Of a stretch of DNA of 64,000 nt, positions 22,985 through 33,872 are shown piece by piece. Location: contig CM057157.1 of NCBI GenBank assembly GCA_029962745.1, forward strand, positions 4,603,435 through 4,667,434, given 5' to 3'. The stretch comes from Echinometra lucunter (lineage: Eukaryota > Echinodermata > Echinoidea > Camarodonta > Echinometridae). The notes beneath the pieces are model-generated. The model was given only the letters and a program-made list of their open reading frames with translations. It was not told where the DNA came from and made no database searches. Positions within the stretch are counted from its first letter, which is position 1. Each line of letters begins with the position of its first letter. Both the position numbers and the translations under genes were made by a program.

Positions 22985-23215
22985 GTCATTGGGTTGCGAC
23001 ATGAAAACCCGAGTATGAGGGATCCTGCATCAAAGCGCTCTTTTGCGCGTGAGCAGCTGAATGGTATTTTGGAAACAGAGACATTAGGATTTACCCGCAG
23101 TGGCAGGATTTCTTGGGCACTTCCGCCGCCGGGAAGTCCCTTTTGTTTACCAATGGGAAACCCACCTGCAGTAACCTTTATCACAACTTGAGTAATGTTC
23201 ACTCTTTGCGACGGA
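22985..23215. promoter_or_regulatory. CpG- and GC-rich ~230-bp island, enhancer or exon candidate
   Basis: A compact GC-rich patch in AT-rich DNA. It has paired ETS-like sites in inverted order (ACTTCCG ... CGGGAAGT near 23120-23140), a forkhead-like tgtttac, an accaat word, an E-box cagctg and several gcgc words. Both strands stay open over 60 codons. The minus strand has an acceptor (ggttactgcag) near 23173 and a donor (CTGCGG|gtaaat) about 70 bp on, with two frames open between, so an exon is possible. Composition favours a conserved non-repeat function; which one is unresolved. Confidence 0.35.
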
Positions 23216-24335
23216 CCGTGAGATGCATTTCCATGAGACCAAACAAATAGACTGAGCAGCGCTTCTCAAGAAGGAAGTTCAAGTATGAAGTTCCCCTTCC
23301 CTACTAATCTCAATCTACCAATCCTAATTCACTTGAAGAATTCAGTTCACCTTCAGGTCCAAGTACATCTTCATCACCAACCTAGCCTCCCAATGCCAAA
23401 ACGAAAGCTGCTTGGTTTTATAGAAGCCTTAGTTTGCTTGGTTAACAGGTAAAAAAACCCAAGTGCAATAATGTAAGCATAGTATCTGCATCTTCACTTT
23501 CTATTGGCTCAAGCTAGTTTTCATCAGACTGATTTCGGCAGGTTTGAATAAGCAACCTTATTTTTAAAAAGAGCAAGGCCTAATGGAAACAGGCCTATGT
23601 AAAGAGCACTATTGCAGAAGAGAGGTGAAGTGGTCTGGATGGGGAAGATCAAAGGAGTCACATGTACTTTAGACTAGCCCCCATGAAAATAGAACACAGA
23701 TATTTGGAATGGGGTCAAGTGCATGAGTGATAGAGAAATGAGTTATGCATTCTGTTTTCCTTTAGGACATATTCCATTTTATCTTCAAGTGTTGGGAAAC
23801 AAATGTGATCTCGAGGAGTGGTGAAATATAAAACTCTTCAAACAGGTCTGAGTCTGTCACTTTTTAGGGGAATCTTTCTCTGCTGTTTCTCCTGATCAGT
23901 TTTGTTGTTCATTCAGTCTTTCCCTACCATATCTGCATTAAAATTGTCCTCCTCTTCTAACTCTTTCCATTCTAATTCTTCTCGGATTCTTCCATCCTTG
24001 CTATTTTGATCATTCTTTGATCTATATGATATCTGTATATTCAATATCCTGATCAGCTGTGACATGTAGGATGGGAATTACCTTTTTCCTGACCCCCCCC
24101 CCAATAATTCTTTCCCTTTCTCTTACTCTCTCTTAAGTACCTCAACATTACACAATGTCTACTAATGCAATCCTTCTTTCAAGCAGAACGGCAAGCAATC
24201 CTCATGTACTCTGGGCAAACATCCTTCAAATCCCAACCTTGATTTCAGAACAACTCAAAAGATTTTCTTCCCCACCTGCCACGAACTTAACAAAGATCCT
24301 TTCACTTTCATACCTATGCATTTTTGATCTTAGCG
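23216..24335. other. Unassigned AT-rich sequence
   Basis: A C9 run lies near 24094-24102. No gene or repeat is recognised. Confidence 0.45.
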
Positions 24336-24408
24336 TCTGTTTGGAACAAGAGGGGCATTAACTCATATGCTCTAAAACATAGTCAATGCCCTTCTGGCTC
24401 TGAACAGA
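24336..24408. repeat. 73-bp hairpin element, copy 2
   Basis: Arms tctgtttggaacaagagggg and cccttctggctctgaacaga pair imperfectly and match copy 1 (18837-18909) in both arm sequence and total length, while the centres differ. This confirms a family rather than a chance palindrome. Confidence 0.75.
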
Positions 24409-26321
24409 ATCAATATCTTAGTGCCTTTTAAGCAATCACAAACTTTTCCTACTCTCTTGATTTTTCCTTGCTTATTTAAAATATTCCATCATGATTAACA
24501 AAAGAGAAAAAATAACTTAGAATGTCAAAAGCCTTGTTAATAGATGAATTGAGCACAACTGGACAACAAAACACCTTTAAAAAGTTAGGTTTTTAATTGG
24601 GACAAATCTCTCATGAAACATGAAAGCAATGACATGACAGCTCTACTCCAGCTCATTTAAAAGTGCATGGCTCCTAATTGTCGGTCAAGGGCATATAGTC
24701 TCTAAATATGTTACTGAATCCCTTTAAAATCTAATGCCCTGTCTGGTACATTTGCCATTCCTTTACAAGAGATTTGAAGGCAGCTGTACTGAGTAGCGCC
24801 ACATGAAATGTCATTCCATGTCAATCTTTCACAGTCGATCATATTTTCCTCTTGATACTAGATCATCAACAAACCATTCCTAGAGTAGACCCCATTCATA
24901 TCAAATGAATCATATAGGCCTACTGAGAGCTATAGAGACAGGCTCCATTGCTATAACAATGGTGCAACCTGGTGCAACCTAGTGCAATCCTGCCCTCGTG
25001 ATAGAGTAAAAGTTGTCACTTTCAGAACTATAATGTCCAGTCAGTGAAGGTGACAAATAGGCCTGTGACACAGAGCTGCAGCAAGCTCACTCTTAACTGC
25101 TTCATATTACATAACAGGGGTGTTCTCTGTTATAAATGAATATCATCTAAAAACATAACGTATTTTCCAACTGAATCTTTAAGAAATCTCTTTTCACAAT
25201 GTGCTACAGCTATCACGGTTTGTTTTAAAGGTAGCAGACCACATTTGCACAACAGTGTTTCAGAGTCTGAAGAGAAATAAGCCAATTTCAATTTTAAATA
25301 ACAGATATTTGTGTAAAACTATCATGTCATCAAATTTACAACAATATTCCAAAGAATAAGTGAAAAGTGGATGGTTTTACTCTTAAAGTATCAGGAAGAC
25401 ACCTTTACAAAACAAAATAAAAGAAAATTTGTGTTGAATACCTTCTCAATCTAAACAGGAATGTACTGGGATCAAAAACGTTACAAGTGTTTTTCTGTGG
25501 CTTAAAGCAATCTATAGTAAACTTTTGTGCAGATTGGGTGCCACTTGCAAATGTGGGCTACTACCTTTAACAGTTAGGTGTTGGTGCATGCCTCAGGGAT
25601 AAAGCAAGAGATCTGCACATTTACTATTAGGAGACGGATGAGGGAAAGCAATTACATGTACTCAGAAAACATGATCTGTTACTCGTCAGACGAGGAAGCA
25701 TTCACTCCTACGACTTTCCATTATACTTACACTCTAATGCTTTTCTTAATCAACTCAAATTGATTGAATTACACCTCTTTTAATCCCCCATCCCTCATTC
25801 ACGTCTTCTTCTGACACATACATGTATAATTCCATTATAGTGGTGTTATGTTGGTGTCTTATGAGAGTTTTAACTACCGGCTGTCAGGGATAGCACAACA
25901 TGTAATGTTATCTGGTGCTTGTCTGTCAATGCTTATATTATCTGTCTGATCAATGATACTCAATAATAAACAATGTTCTCTCTCTTGTTTTCATATCTCA
26001 CTGACTCCACTGACCGACTGACCTCATTATCCCCACTCTTTCTATCTCTCTATATTTCTCTATCTATCTACCTGTCTATTTATCCACACTTCTACACTTT
26101 ATCTCTTCCATTCTCTGATTCCATCTATACACCTACCCTCTACATCCCTTTCATGTCTCATCTGTATGATGTATTACCTCAACACCCCCTACCTCAACAT
26201 TACCCCAACGCCTTATTTCCTTCTCCTTATCCTTTTTGTGCAATCTCAAACATTAACCCGTTTCTATGAAAATAACGATGATAACAATGATAATTATTAA
26301 ATGAGTTGTAAACTTTTATCC
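24409..26321. other. Unassigned AT-rich sequence
   Basis: Includes a CT/TATC-rich simple stretch near 26036-26080. No gene is recognised. Confidence 0.45.
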
Positions 26322-26661
26322 AGGCCCCTAAAGCTCCGCCATTTTGTCCAGATCTATCAGAAGGCCGACCTAAGCACCCATCAATATTCATGATAAAAAA
26401 TGAATAATTCATTTGGTAAGATGCTTCCAACTAGTAGCAATTGTTTGTACGCGTCATGAAACATTACACGCATCAGCTTACCGCATGCGCAGTTAATGCA
26501 CAATAAATACACAACAAATGTGCATTAAATCAAAGTGTTACAATAAAACTAATACGCGCCATAGATATGAATAATGCAACAGTGAAATTGATATCATGGC
26601 CAATCATGGCGATAACGGGTGCTTAGCGGCCCCTTCAAATGATCCGAAAGAGGCGGGGCCT
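26322..26661. mobile_element. Foldback MITE, AGGCCCC ends (~340 bp)
   Basis: The left arm (aggcccctaaagctccgcca ... gaaggccgacctaagcaccc) and the complement of the right arm (aggccccgcctctttcgg ... gaaggggccgctaagcaccc) align with about 75% identity over some 70 bp. The centre holds the repeated word tgcattaa/ttaatgca. No protein is encoded. Confidence 0.65.
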
Positions 26662-26738
26662 AATGCCATTCGCGTAATGATATCCGCGCATGCTGCTTAA
26701 TATAAATTTATTATATGTCTATGGCTTTATCTATCCAG

Positions 26739-26786
26739 GGTAGCGACATCTGTATTGCTATTGCTGGTCTTGTGGCCCCTGTAACT
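26739..26786 (+). CDS. Possible 48-nt exon, product unknown
   Basis: Acceptor gtctatggctttatctatccag and consensus donor ACT|gtaagt enclose 48 bp (16 codons, phase 0-0) encoding GSDICIAIAGLVAPVT. It occupies the only gap between two foldback elements. The splice sites are good but the exon is short and no family is recognised. Confidence 0.25.
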
Positions 26787-26807
26787 GTAAGTACCCCAGC
26801 ATTACCA

Positions 26808-27492
26808 GGGGCGCGTTTCATGAAACCGTCATAACTACAAGAACAGCGACATCTAGGAGTTGTCGGTCATCTTGTCTAAGTGTTTCCCAAAGCCGTCTTT
26901 GCCAAGACCAGCGACAACTTCCCTGACAAATTCAACACGTATGAACTTCTTCCATATTTCCCTTTTTTGCAACTACAATGTTTATTGAAATCATATAAAA
27001 TTTATTCTTTAATGAATTAATGTCAAAATTTCGATCGCAGAATATACCAATTCAGTATTTTTTAAAAATTAAAACAAAAATATGGGTCTGCTTTCAACAA
27101 TTTGTCAATTACGGTGTCCTCTTAATTACAAATCTAAATTCGCAAAGCGCAACAGCAGCTTTTCGTTTATTAATTTTAGAAATTCTCAGATGTCACAATT
27201 AATATAGTTTTTCACGTGAATGCAACGTTTGTATTATGTTTATCAAATCCCATTGATGTTTTCTATACTTTTCCAACAATTAGAGCAAAGTTAAGTCTAA
27301 ATTGTGTTGGAATGATTGATAATAAATCCAGTGCATTGTGATCAAGGCTATCTTTTTCAGCCGATAGTATCGATATCTTGGATTTGTGAGATGTCAGGCT
27401 TTCGTGAAACACTTTGTCAGGTCCATGACATCTCCGTAGATCATCGACAAGAGATATGACTGTCATGGAGTTGGTTTCATGAAACGCGCCCC
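26808..27492. mobile_element. TIR element with GGGGCGCGTTTCATGAAAC ends (685 bp)
   Basis: The left end ggggcgcgtttcatgaaac and the right end gtttcatgaaacgcgcccc are perfect 19-bp inverted repeats. Weaker complementarity (gacatct, gtcgatgatc-like blocks) continues inward. The flanks read ...attaccA and Aggtat..., so a short CCAGG-type target duplication overlapping the TIR is possible. Non-coding. Confidence 0.8.
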
Positions 27493-28095
27493 AGGTATCC
27501 ATTCAATACACCTGGGTCGAAAGAGATGTCTGTATTATTTAAAGCCCACCGCACACTACACGATCTGTCTGCAATCTGGCTTTGGAAGAAATTGCTATAG
27601 TATTTGATATGAACATTCAAATATGGAAAATCATATGGACCAAAGTTCTAAGAGTTGTATGAATATTAAAGTTGAAACTCCAGACTATTGCGAGCCTCCT
27701 TGTAGGTATAAAAGCAAAGTCAATTCTGAATCACAGTGACATCATAGCAATCTTGCCATCGGCTATGATGTGAGGCTGATTTGGCCTTTACTCCGACCTA
27801 AAGGCTTGCAGTCAACCAACATTTCAATTATTGTGTTCCTATATTTATTCTGAACCTCAAATAAGATAATCTTACTTGTTTAAATTTCATATTCATTGCA
27901 AAATGCCATTTGTTCCAAAATCTGGTCGCATTCGGATCGTATAGTGTGTGGTGTTCTTAAGGAGGTAAGCACCAGGCAAGGACTGAACCCAGAACCTCTC
28001 CTCTCATAAAAAGAGAGCCAAGAGCCTTCACCATCATACCACAATGACAGTACTCCTCCATACACGTGACTCCTTTTCCCTGTCATTACTACAAA
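27493..28095. other. Unassigned sequence
   Basis: No gene or repeat is recognised between the two transposons. Confidence 0.45.
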
Positions 28096-28426
28096 CCAGG
28101 GGGATGTTTCAAAAAGCTGTTCGTAAAGTTATGAATGACTTTACGAACAACTGGACTATGAAGCACCAAATGGGATGTCCGATGTTTTTCCTGATGTTTA
28201 AACAAAGTGTGATTGTATTTCTCATAATCTCAATTAAATTATGGTAAAAAATATACTTCGCAATAAAATTGTTTGCAAACAATAATCATATCAATCTATG
28301 TCTGCATATTTACCTGCAGCTGATGTGATTCAGAATGATTGAGAATCCCATTTGGCTTTCCATATTATCCAGTCGTTCGTAAAGTCATTCATAACTTTAC
28401 GAACAGCTTTGTGACACACCCCCTGG
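28096..28426. mobile_element. TIR MITE with self-complementary subterminal block
   Basis: Ends ccaggggg(a)tgt and its complement are followed on both sides by aaagctgttcgtaaagttat and gaatgactttacgaac. That subterminal block is itself an inverted repeat (gttcgtaaagt ... actttacgaac), so each end can also form its own hairpin. TACAA flanks both sides with a one-base offset, a possible target duplication. Non-coding, 331 bp. Confidence 0.75.
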
Positions 28427-28839
28427 TACAATATCTCCATAACTCATTTCCCCCCTCATCTTTCTCAATAGTAAAGGAAAATGTATTTCACTCATATTTA
28501 CATGTACCAGCATTTTGTGGTTTGCTATTATCAGTTATTTTCAGTAACCACACAATGATGTTATTTGTAAAAAATAAAGTGATATTCATTCATCCAGTCA
28601 GTCATTTATTCATTGTGCACAAACTATCCTCATCGATAAAAGTAATTTGTAGTTCATTGATAACAAAAGTTCAGCTCAGTGCTATTAAATCAGATTTAAA
28701 TTAAAGGGAACTGTGATGGAGGATCGCCAAAAGAATCAATTTAGCCTAGATCTACTTGCTATTAAGCTTTCCAAACATCCAATCAGTCCTCTTAGGAATG
28801 AATATATGACAAAAATGCTGAAATGATGAAGAAATCTAA
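28427..28839. other. Unassigned AT-rich sequence
   Basis: Nothing recognisable apart from an aataaa followed by ttcattcatcc near 28573-28596, which resembles a LINE tail but has no supporting body. Confidence 0.35.
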
Positions 28840-29370
28840 CTGTTTGGAAACAGGGTTCCAGCTTATAATTCCATTTAATGGGTTGAGAGGATTTAGTTGA
28901 AAATCCTTTCTTGGGGCTGTTTGAGTAGTTCGAAATGACTGCACAAAGTTGAGTTGAAGTCCACTTCAAGAAATCCTTAATGCTTTTACAACTTTCTGTA
29001 TGCTTCATAGAAAGAGGTTATCAAAATTGTTTGGAAACCAATTTTAACTGTAATCTTAATCCATCTGGAGAAGTTTATTTCTAAATCATTCATTCTTTTT
29101 TTTTTTCAGGGGGAGGGTCTATTTGAATAGTTCTGAGTGACCACACTTCAAGAACTCCTTGAAACACAAGATCTTTAGCCAAAAGAGTTTCTGGTTCTTA
29201 CCCAACTTCTGTAATTTTTTAGAGTTTTTCAGACAGTTCAGAAACAAATTAAACCAAGGAAGTTATTAACAAGATCTTAAAACCCATAAAATGAGTTGAA
29301 GGAATATGTCTGTAAGATTTCTTTTTAGGCTATTTATCTTTGGATTTGAAGTTAAGTACATTTCAAAGTA
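28840..29370 (+). repeat. Degenerate ~200-bp direct repeat
   Basis: Blocks recur in order: (g)tttggaaac / gtttggaaacc; ggggctgtttgagtagttc / gggtctatttgaatagttc; gaatgact/gagtgacc; cacttcaagaa(a/c)tcctt. A third, weaker trace (gttgaagg ... tttaggctattta ... gatttgaagt) follows near 29290-29350. The copies are strongly diverged. A 90-codon minus frame over the first copy is not supported as a gene. Confidence 0.5.
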
Positions 29371-30310
29371 CATGTACCTACAATAGGAGCTGGGATCTAT
29401 TCAGCTGCTATATTGCTGCTGCTTGGGATGTATGTCCCTGGCCATTCCTCAGATGTCTCCCTGGTTGCTTTGCTGTGACATTACATTTTGCTGCAACTTT
29501 TTTTCCCTACAATTTTTTAAGTGTTCTGTTTCTTCTTTCACATGTCCTAAGTACTGATATATATATATATATATTTTTGTAATTCTGATCTGATTCTAAT
29601 CAAACATATAAAAAAGAAAATACATAAATCATTAATGATCTACATATGAAACTGGCCATATAAAATGTTAATGGTTTATGTATTTGTCAGGAATTTTGAG
29701 AGATAAATGTAAAGGAAAAGAATATTTTCCGTGTATGATAATTCAAGTCACAAGATGATGTCACAGTATATGTTCCATAGTCCAAATTCATTATTTAAAA
29801 AATATATGAATGGTATTTGATGATGAGACTTGCTTTTTTTTTTAGACATGGCATGATCACTAAATGATGTATGTTTCCGGTTTCAGAATCAGTGAGTTCT
29901 TGGCGACAAACATCCCCATGTTACTGATACCATTTTGCTACTTTTCAAAGAAACTAATACAACATAGAATTACTTCACTGAATTACTTCATGAAACTGCC
30001 TTACATTACATAGATTCACTTTCAGATTGTTATCAAAGCGAATAGTGCAGTGAAAATCCCTGTAAATAACACTGTCTGCAGTATGAATATGATCCATTCG
30101 AGTAATCAAGGGTAATCAAGAGTAATCGATATAATGAAACTCAATGTGGGAAAGAACTTGGGGAATTCAGAGATCCTGATATCAGGAAAAATGAAAGCCT
30201 TGTCTGTACTCATAAAGTCACAATACTGTTCCTAAGCGAGACATTCTATATTCATTTTTCCTGCTTAACAAGTTGGTTCAATTATGGATTTGCTGCTTTG
30301 GATCTGTCAC
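29371..30310. other. Unassigned AT-rich sequence
   Basis: Contains a (TA)9 run at about 29556-29574 and a degenerate gagtaatcaaggg repeat near 30098-30128. No gene is recognised. Confidence 0.5.
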
Positions 30311-30487
30311 CAGCCCCCCCCCCCCATCCAGTGTTGTGAAGATGAATACAAAATATTATGACTATTCATTTGTATCTTATGGTACAAATGAATTTATTCA
30401 AGTTGTTGGCAAACAAATTTGTAACCTGAAGGCCTGTGGTTTGACTCACGTCCCTCTCTCTCTCTCTATCCATTTGTCCTTTTCTTT

Positions 30488-30530
<43 letters not shown>

Positions 30531-30560
30531 ACTCTCTTCTCCATTTTCTTTCATATTTTC
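30311..30560 (+). repeat. C-run and CT microsatellites
   Basis: A C12-13 run near 30314-30326 and two CT blocks (about 30448-30468 and 30492-30530), the second with about 17 units. They account for the Ser/Leu-rich and Arg/Glu-rich open frames on the two strands. Confidence 0.9.
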
Positions 30561-31009
30561 CTTCATTCTCTCTACTTTTCTTTGTCTCTCGAGAGTGTCC
30601 CATGTCACAAATACATAGTCGGCTATTCGAGCTGAGGTCATTCACATCACCCAAAGTCAAACTGTCAATAGCGTCACATAGTTCTGCTCCCCGGAAACAA
30701 ACTGTTTTTCACCCAGCAAAATTCCTCTGCTTATGAATCAATAATAGGTAGAAAATGAGGCATAGGAATTCAACTTTGATACTTAAATGACACAGTAACA
30801 GAATATGTAGTAGAGTTACAAATACACATGTAGCAGTATGAGCACTAATGAAAATAATTCAAAATTAATGTTCTAAAAAGGGTCTAATGTTCTGCACATG
30901 CACTACAATGTCTCTATTCATCTAGAAGCTTACCAATGAATAATAAATATCATTCATATTTTGCCACTTATATGTCTCCTGACATTAGATCAAGATTCAT
31001 TAGATCAAT

Positions 31010-31049
31010 GTATTTCAAATTAAAATTTTTGAATTTTAATTTGAAATAC
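31010..31049. repeat. Perfect 17-bp inverted repeat, 6-base loop
   Basis: GTATTTCAAATTAAAAT (31010-31026) and its exact complement (31033-31049) flank ttttga. The transcribed form would be a stable AU-rich hairpin. It is followed by cattg/caatt-rich sequence to 31270 that looks degenerate-repetitive. Confidence 0.85.
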
Positions 31050-31739
31050 AAATGGACCCATGGAAACAGGATTTTCATCCTGGGAAGAAAGATGCCCCTA
31101 TAACGGGATCGTCAGTATACACAAACACAAATTGACTATTTCAATTTCAATTGGTATTCAATGGGTCAATGGGTCAATTGGTCCCATTGAAACAGATTTT
31201 CAGTTTCGCAGATCCATGTCCAAGGACGAAAATCCAATTGAATCCCCATTGGAGATCCCCATTGAATATTTTTTTTAATTTTTAATGAGTAGTCCAAGAC
31301 TGGGGTAAAACATCAACTACTGCTAGTACTTTGTAGCAGATAGCACAGACATTCCATGTGCTGATAACTGGATTAAAAACCCTATCTTAAACCAAAGTGC
31401 AAATATTAAATGGGGATAAATACAGACTGTAAACTTCAGAGCATGTAATAAGTCTGAGCTTTAGGTAATGCTATTGATTTTTCACAGGTTTTCAACATGC
31501 ACACATTTATGCAGTGAAAACTTTGGCAGGGCTTAATGGACAATGAAGCATTTTAAAACGGCCCCTTCCCCCCCCCCCCCCCCCAACAAAAAACAATATT
31601 TTCGTCTGTGGTTTCTAATGCATGTAATAATCAAATACTTTGGCAAGGTTCAGTTTGGTTTGAAAGAATTCTTTGTGAATGTTATTTCATACCCTATATC
31701 AATAGATAAGCCATGGTACATTGGTAAAGGCTTTTGTCT
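31050..31739. other. Unassigned sequence with a C17 run
   Basis: Phrases caatgggtcaatgggtcaat and cccattg(g/a) recur around 31140-31270. A C17 run lies at 31568-31584. No gene is recognised. Confidence 0.5.
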
Positions 31740-31960
31740 CTCATACCCCGTAAGGTACATTCAGGAGCATCAGTGAGCAGAGGAGAAGGAGGAGAGAACA
31801 CAGAGGAAAAGTGTTCATTAAAAGCTGAAGCTATATCACCAGACTGGGTGAGACATACACCATTAAAATGAAACTTTTGGGGAGGTAATGAATGCTTGCG
31901 ACTCCTTACAAATGACCAAAACTTCCTCCTATTATCCTTACTTAAAGACATTGGTTAACA
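31740..31960 (-). mobile_element. LINE fragment: region before the reverse transcriptase domain
   Basis: The minus strand encodes about 65 residues typical of the linker between endonuclease and reverse transcriptase in Jockey/CR1/L2-type non-LTR retrotransposons: KDNRRKFWSFVRSRK, then GVCLTQSGDIASAFNEHFSS and VFSPPSP. The frame opens at a Met codon at 31951 and fades near 31750. Neither the endonuclease nor the RT catalytic motif follows, so this is an internal fragment of a dead copy. Confidence 0.75.
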
Positions 31961-32109
31961 TTGTTATGATTTTTTTTAAATCTCATTTTGTTACTTGAAA
32001 ATGGGATAAGCATTAGGGTTATAGTGTACAAATACCAGTCTGAAAGTTTCAGAGTATAATATCCACGGGAAGTATTTTTAAATACTAGAAATGTGAACCA
32101 ATGTTTGAA
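31961..32109. other. Unassigned AT-rich sequence
   Basis: Flank of the LINE fragment; nothing recognised. Confidence 0.4.
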
Positions 32110-32240
32110 AATATACGAGGGTCGGTTGTACAGACCAAACGTAAGGAGTGCGCATGCGCGCATGACTCAACGGACTGCACTGTGTGTATTGATGTATCAC
32201 GCGGCGGAAGGCAGGTAACGGTATTTTTGAAATCGTGCAA
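32110..32240. promoter_or_regulatory. CpG cluster with an NRF1-type site
   Basis: TGCGCATGCGCG at 32149-32160 matches the palindromic NRF1 consensus, and CpG continues through atcacgcggcggaagg. Such sites mark CpG-type promoters in animals. No adjacent gene start is evident, so this may be a lone regulatory element or a transposon fragment. Confidence 0.3.
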
Positions 32241-33243
32241 ATGGTCCTCTTAGTTCATTGTCTCTCGAGACGAAAGCTAATAAAATTGTGGTTTGCGTCT
32301 AACTTACAGCTTTTCATTCCAAATTATGGTTGGTTTCATGGTTTTTGAGTACAAATACAAGTACTCATGCACATGTTTCATCTTAGTTTGAGAATTTTTT
32401 AAATCAGCTGCTCACAAAGTTAGCCAAAGAACACGTCTGGAACGAAAAATGGAAAATTACTGAAAATCAAATTTTTCAAACAATGACTGATTGATTTTAA
32501 GGGTAGCATGTAAACCTTGTAAATTGATATACGATCTTCTTGTGGCATGATCTTTGCTAAAATTCTATTCCAATGTGTCAAAATAGACATTTTAATTTTT
32601 GCATTTTCAAATTTTGCGTTACTTCGCACCACGAGATAAGGATAAAAAGCCTAATGAAGAACACTTTGCATTGCTGGAGAGAAAAATGTATTTCCCAAGT
32701 TCACTGATCTAAACACAATTTAAGAACAGTTTCTTGCATCAGCATCACACTTCTATTTGAAAAAAAATATTAAAGCTGCTTTTAAAAAATGAAGTGACAC
32801 CTCAAAGCCATTCAAGCTCTGCTAAATTCATAAAACTTACATTTGCTCTCGAGCTCTACATCCATTTTTCTTCCACCACAAAAGTAAAGTTATATCCCTA
32901 AACACAATAACATAAAAATAACTCTTCAAACAAAATCAAATTCCAGAATACTAAAATAGATGATTTGGGAAAATATGTTTGATGTGGTACTGGCACATCA
33001 TATCATCTGAAACCACAAGTCATGTAATCATACCAGCTGCGTTTATTAGAATAAAGTCATGAGTGTGAACCTAGTCAATCTTTAAAGATCATGACCTCAC
33101 AGGTAATCACCAATGTAATTTATATTCCAATACGAACATTCCAAGTATCAACCTTGTTTACATTCATGAAAATATCTTGTTTCATCCCCCACTATTAACT
33201 GTATATTTACATATAACCACAAGCAATAAATAAAGCAGAACTG
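32241..33243. other. Unassigned AT-rich sequence
   Basis: No gene or known repeat seen. Confidence 0.4.
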
Positions 33244-33583
33244 CACATATCGTCCGTTTTCATGAAGTGACGGATGAGCGAGCAACTTAAAAAAAGTCAG
33301 ATTTGAGTAAATCGCTTTCAAAGTTTCAAGCCTCAATCTCAACCTCTTTAATGTATGAAGGATGAATAAATTTTATATCCTCGTAAAGGGCATATTCTGG
33401 ACAATGTTCATTATTAATCATTTGCATATTACTTTTATATTTTAATTAGACATTATTACAGTCTGAAACTCTGTGAGGTTCAAGATGTTAGTGAAAGATG
33501 TCCAAAAATGCAAAAAACTTAAACTTGAAAAATTTGCGATTTTCCTGGTATCCATCACTTCGTGAAAACAGGGACGATATGTG
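33244..33583. mobile_element. TIR MITE with CACATATCGTCC ends (340 bp)
   Basis: The left end cacatatcgtccgttttcat (continuing gaagtgacggat) and the complement of the right end (cacatatcgtccctgttttc, continuing acgaagtgatggat) align over about 33 bp with two or three differences. The inner sequence is AT-rich and non-coding. No target duplication was identified. Confidence 0.75.
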
Positions 33584-33682
33584 TTCTAAGAATAAATGTT
33601 CTCATAATGTTCTGATAGGGGCAGATGCCTAGGATAGAAACGAGGACCAACCACAGTCTTCTATTCTAAGTTAAAACATCAG

Positions 33683-33812
33683 GTATCCTCCCAGTAGTTC
33701 AGAATACCAAAAAGTGCCCTCAGTTAACCAGACAAATAAATCTCAGAAAGTTTCAGTTGGAGGATCAATGTCACGTCCATCAACTCCACATTCCAACGTT
33801 CTCATCAAAGAG
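33683..33812 (+). CDS. Possible exon with a Ser/Pro-rich peptide
   Basis: After acceptor ctaagttaaaacatcag the phase 2 frame is open for 62 codons to a stop at 33870-33872. It includes YPPSSSEYQKVPSVNQ and SMSRPSTPHSNVLIKE, a composition seen in disordered or cytoplasmic-tail segments. Candidate donors are GAG|gtacca (33812) and ACAG|gttta (about 33820). The polypyrimidine tract is mediocre and no family is recognised. Confidence 0.22.
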
Positions 33813-33872
33813 GTACCATTGACAGGTTTATGTTCACTGGTAGTTCTTGGGGGATCCAAATCTTCATGTTAG

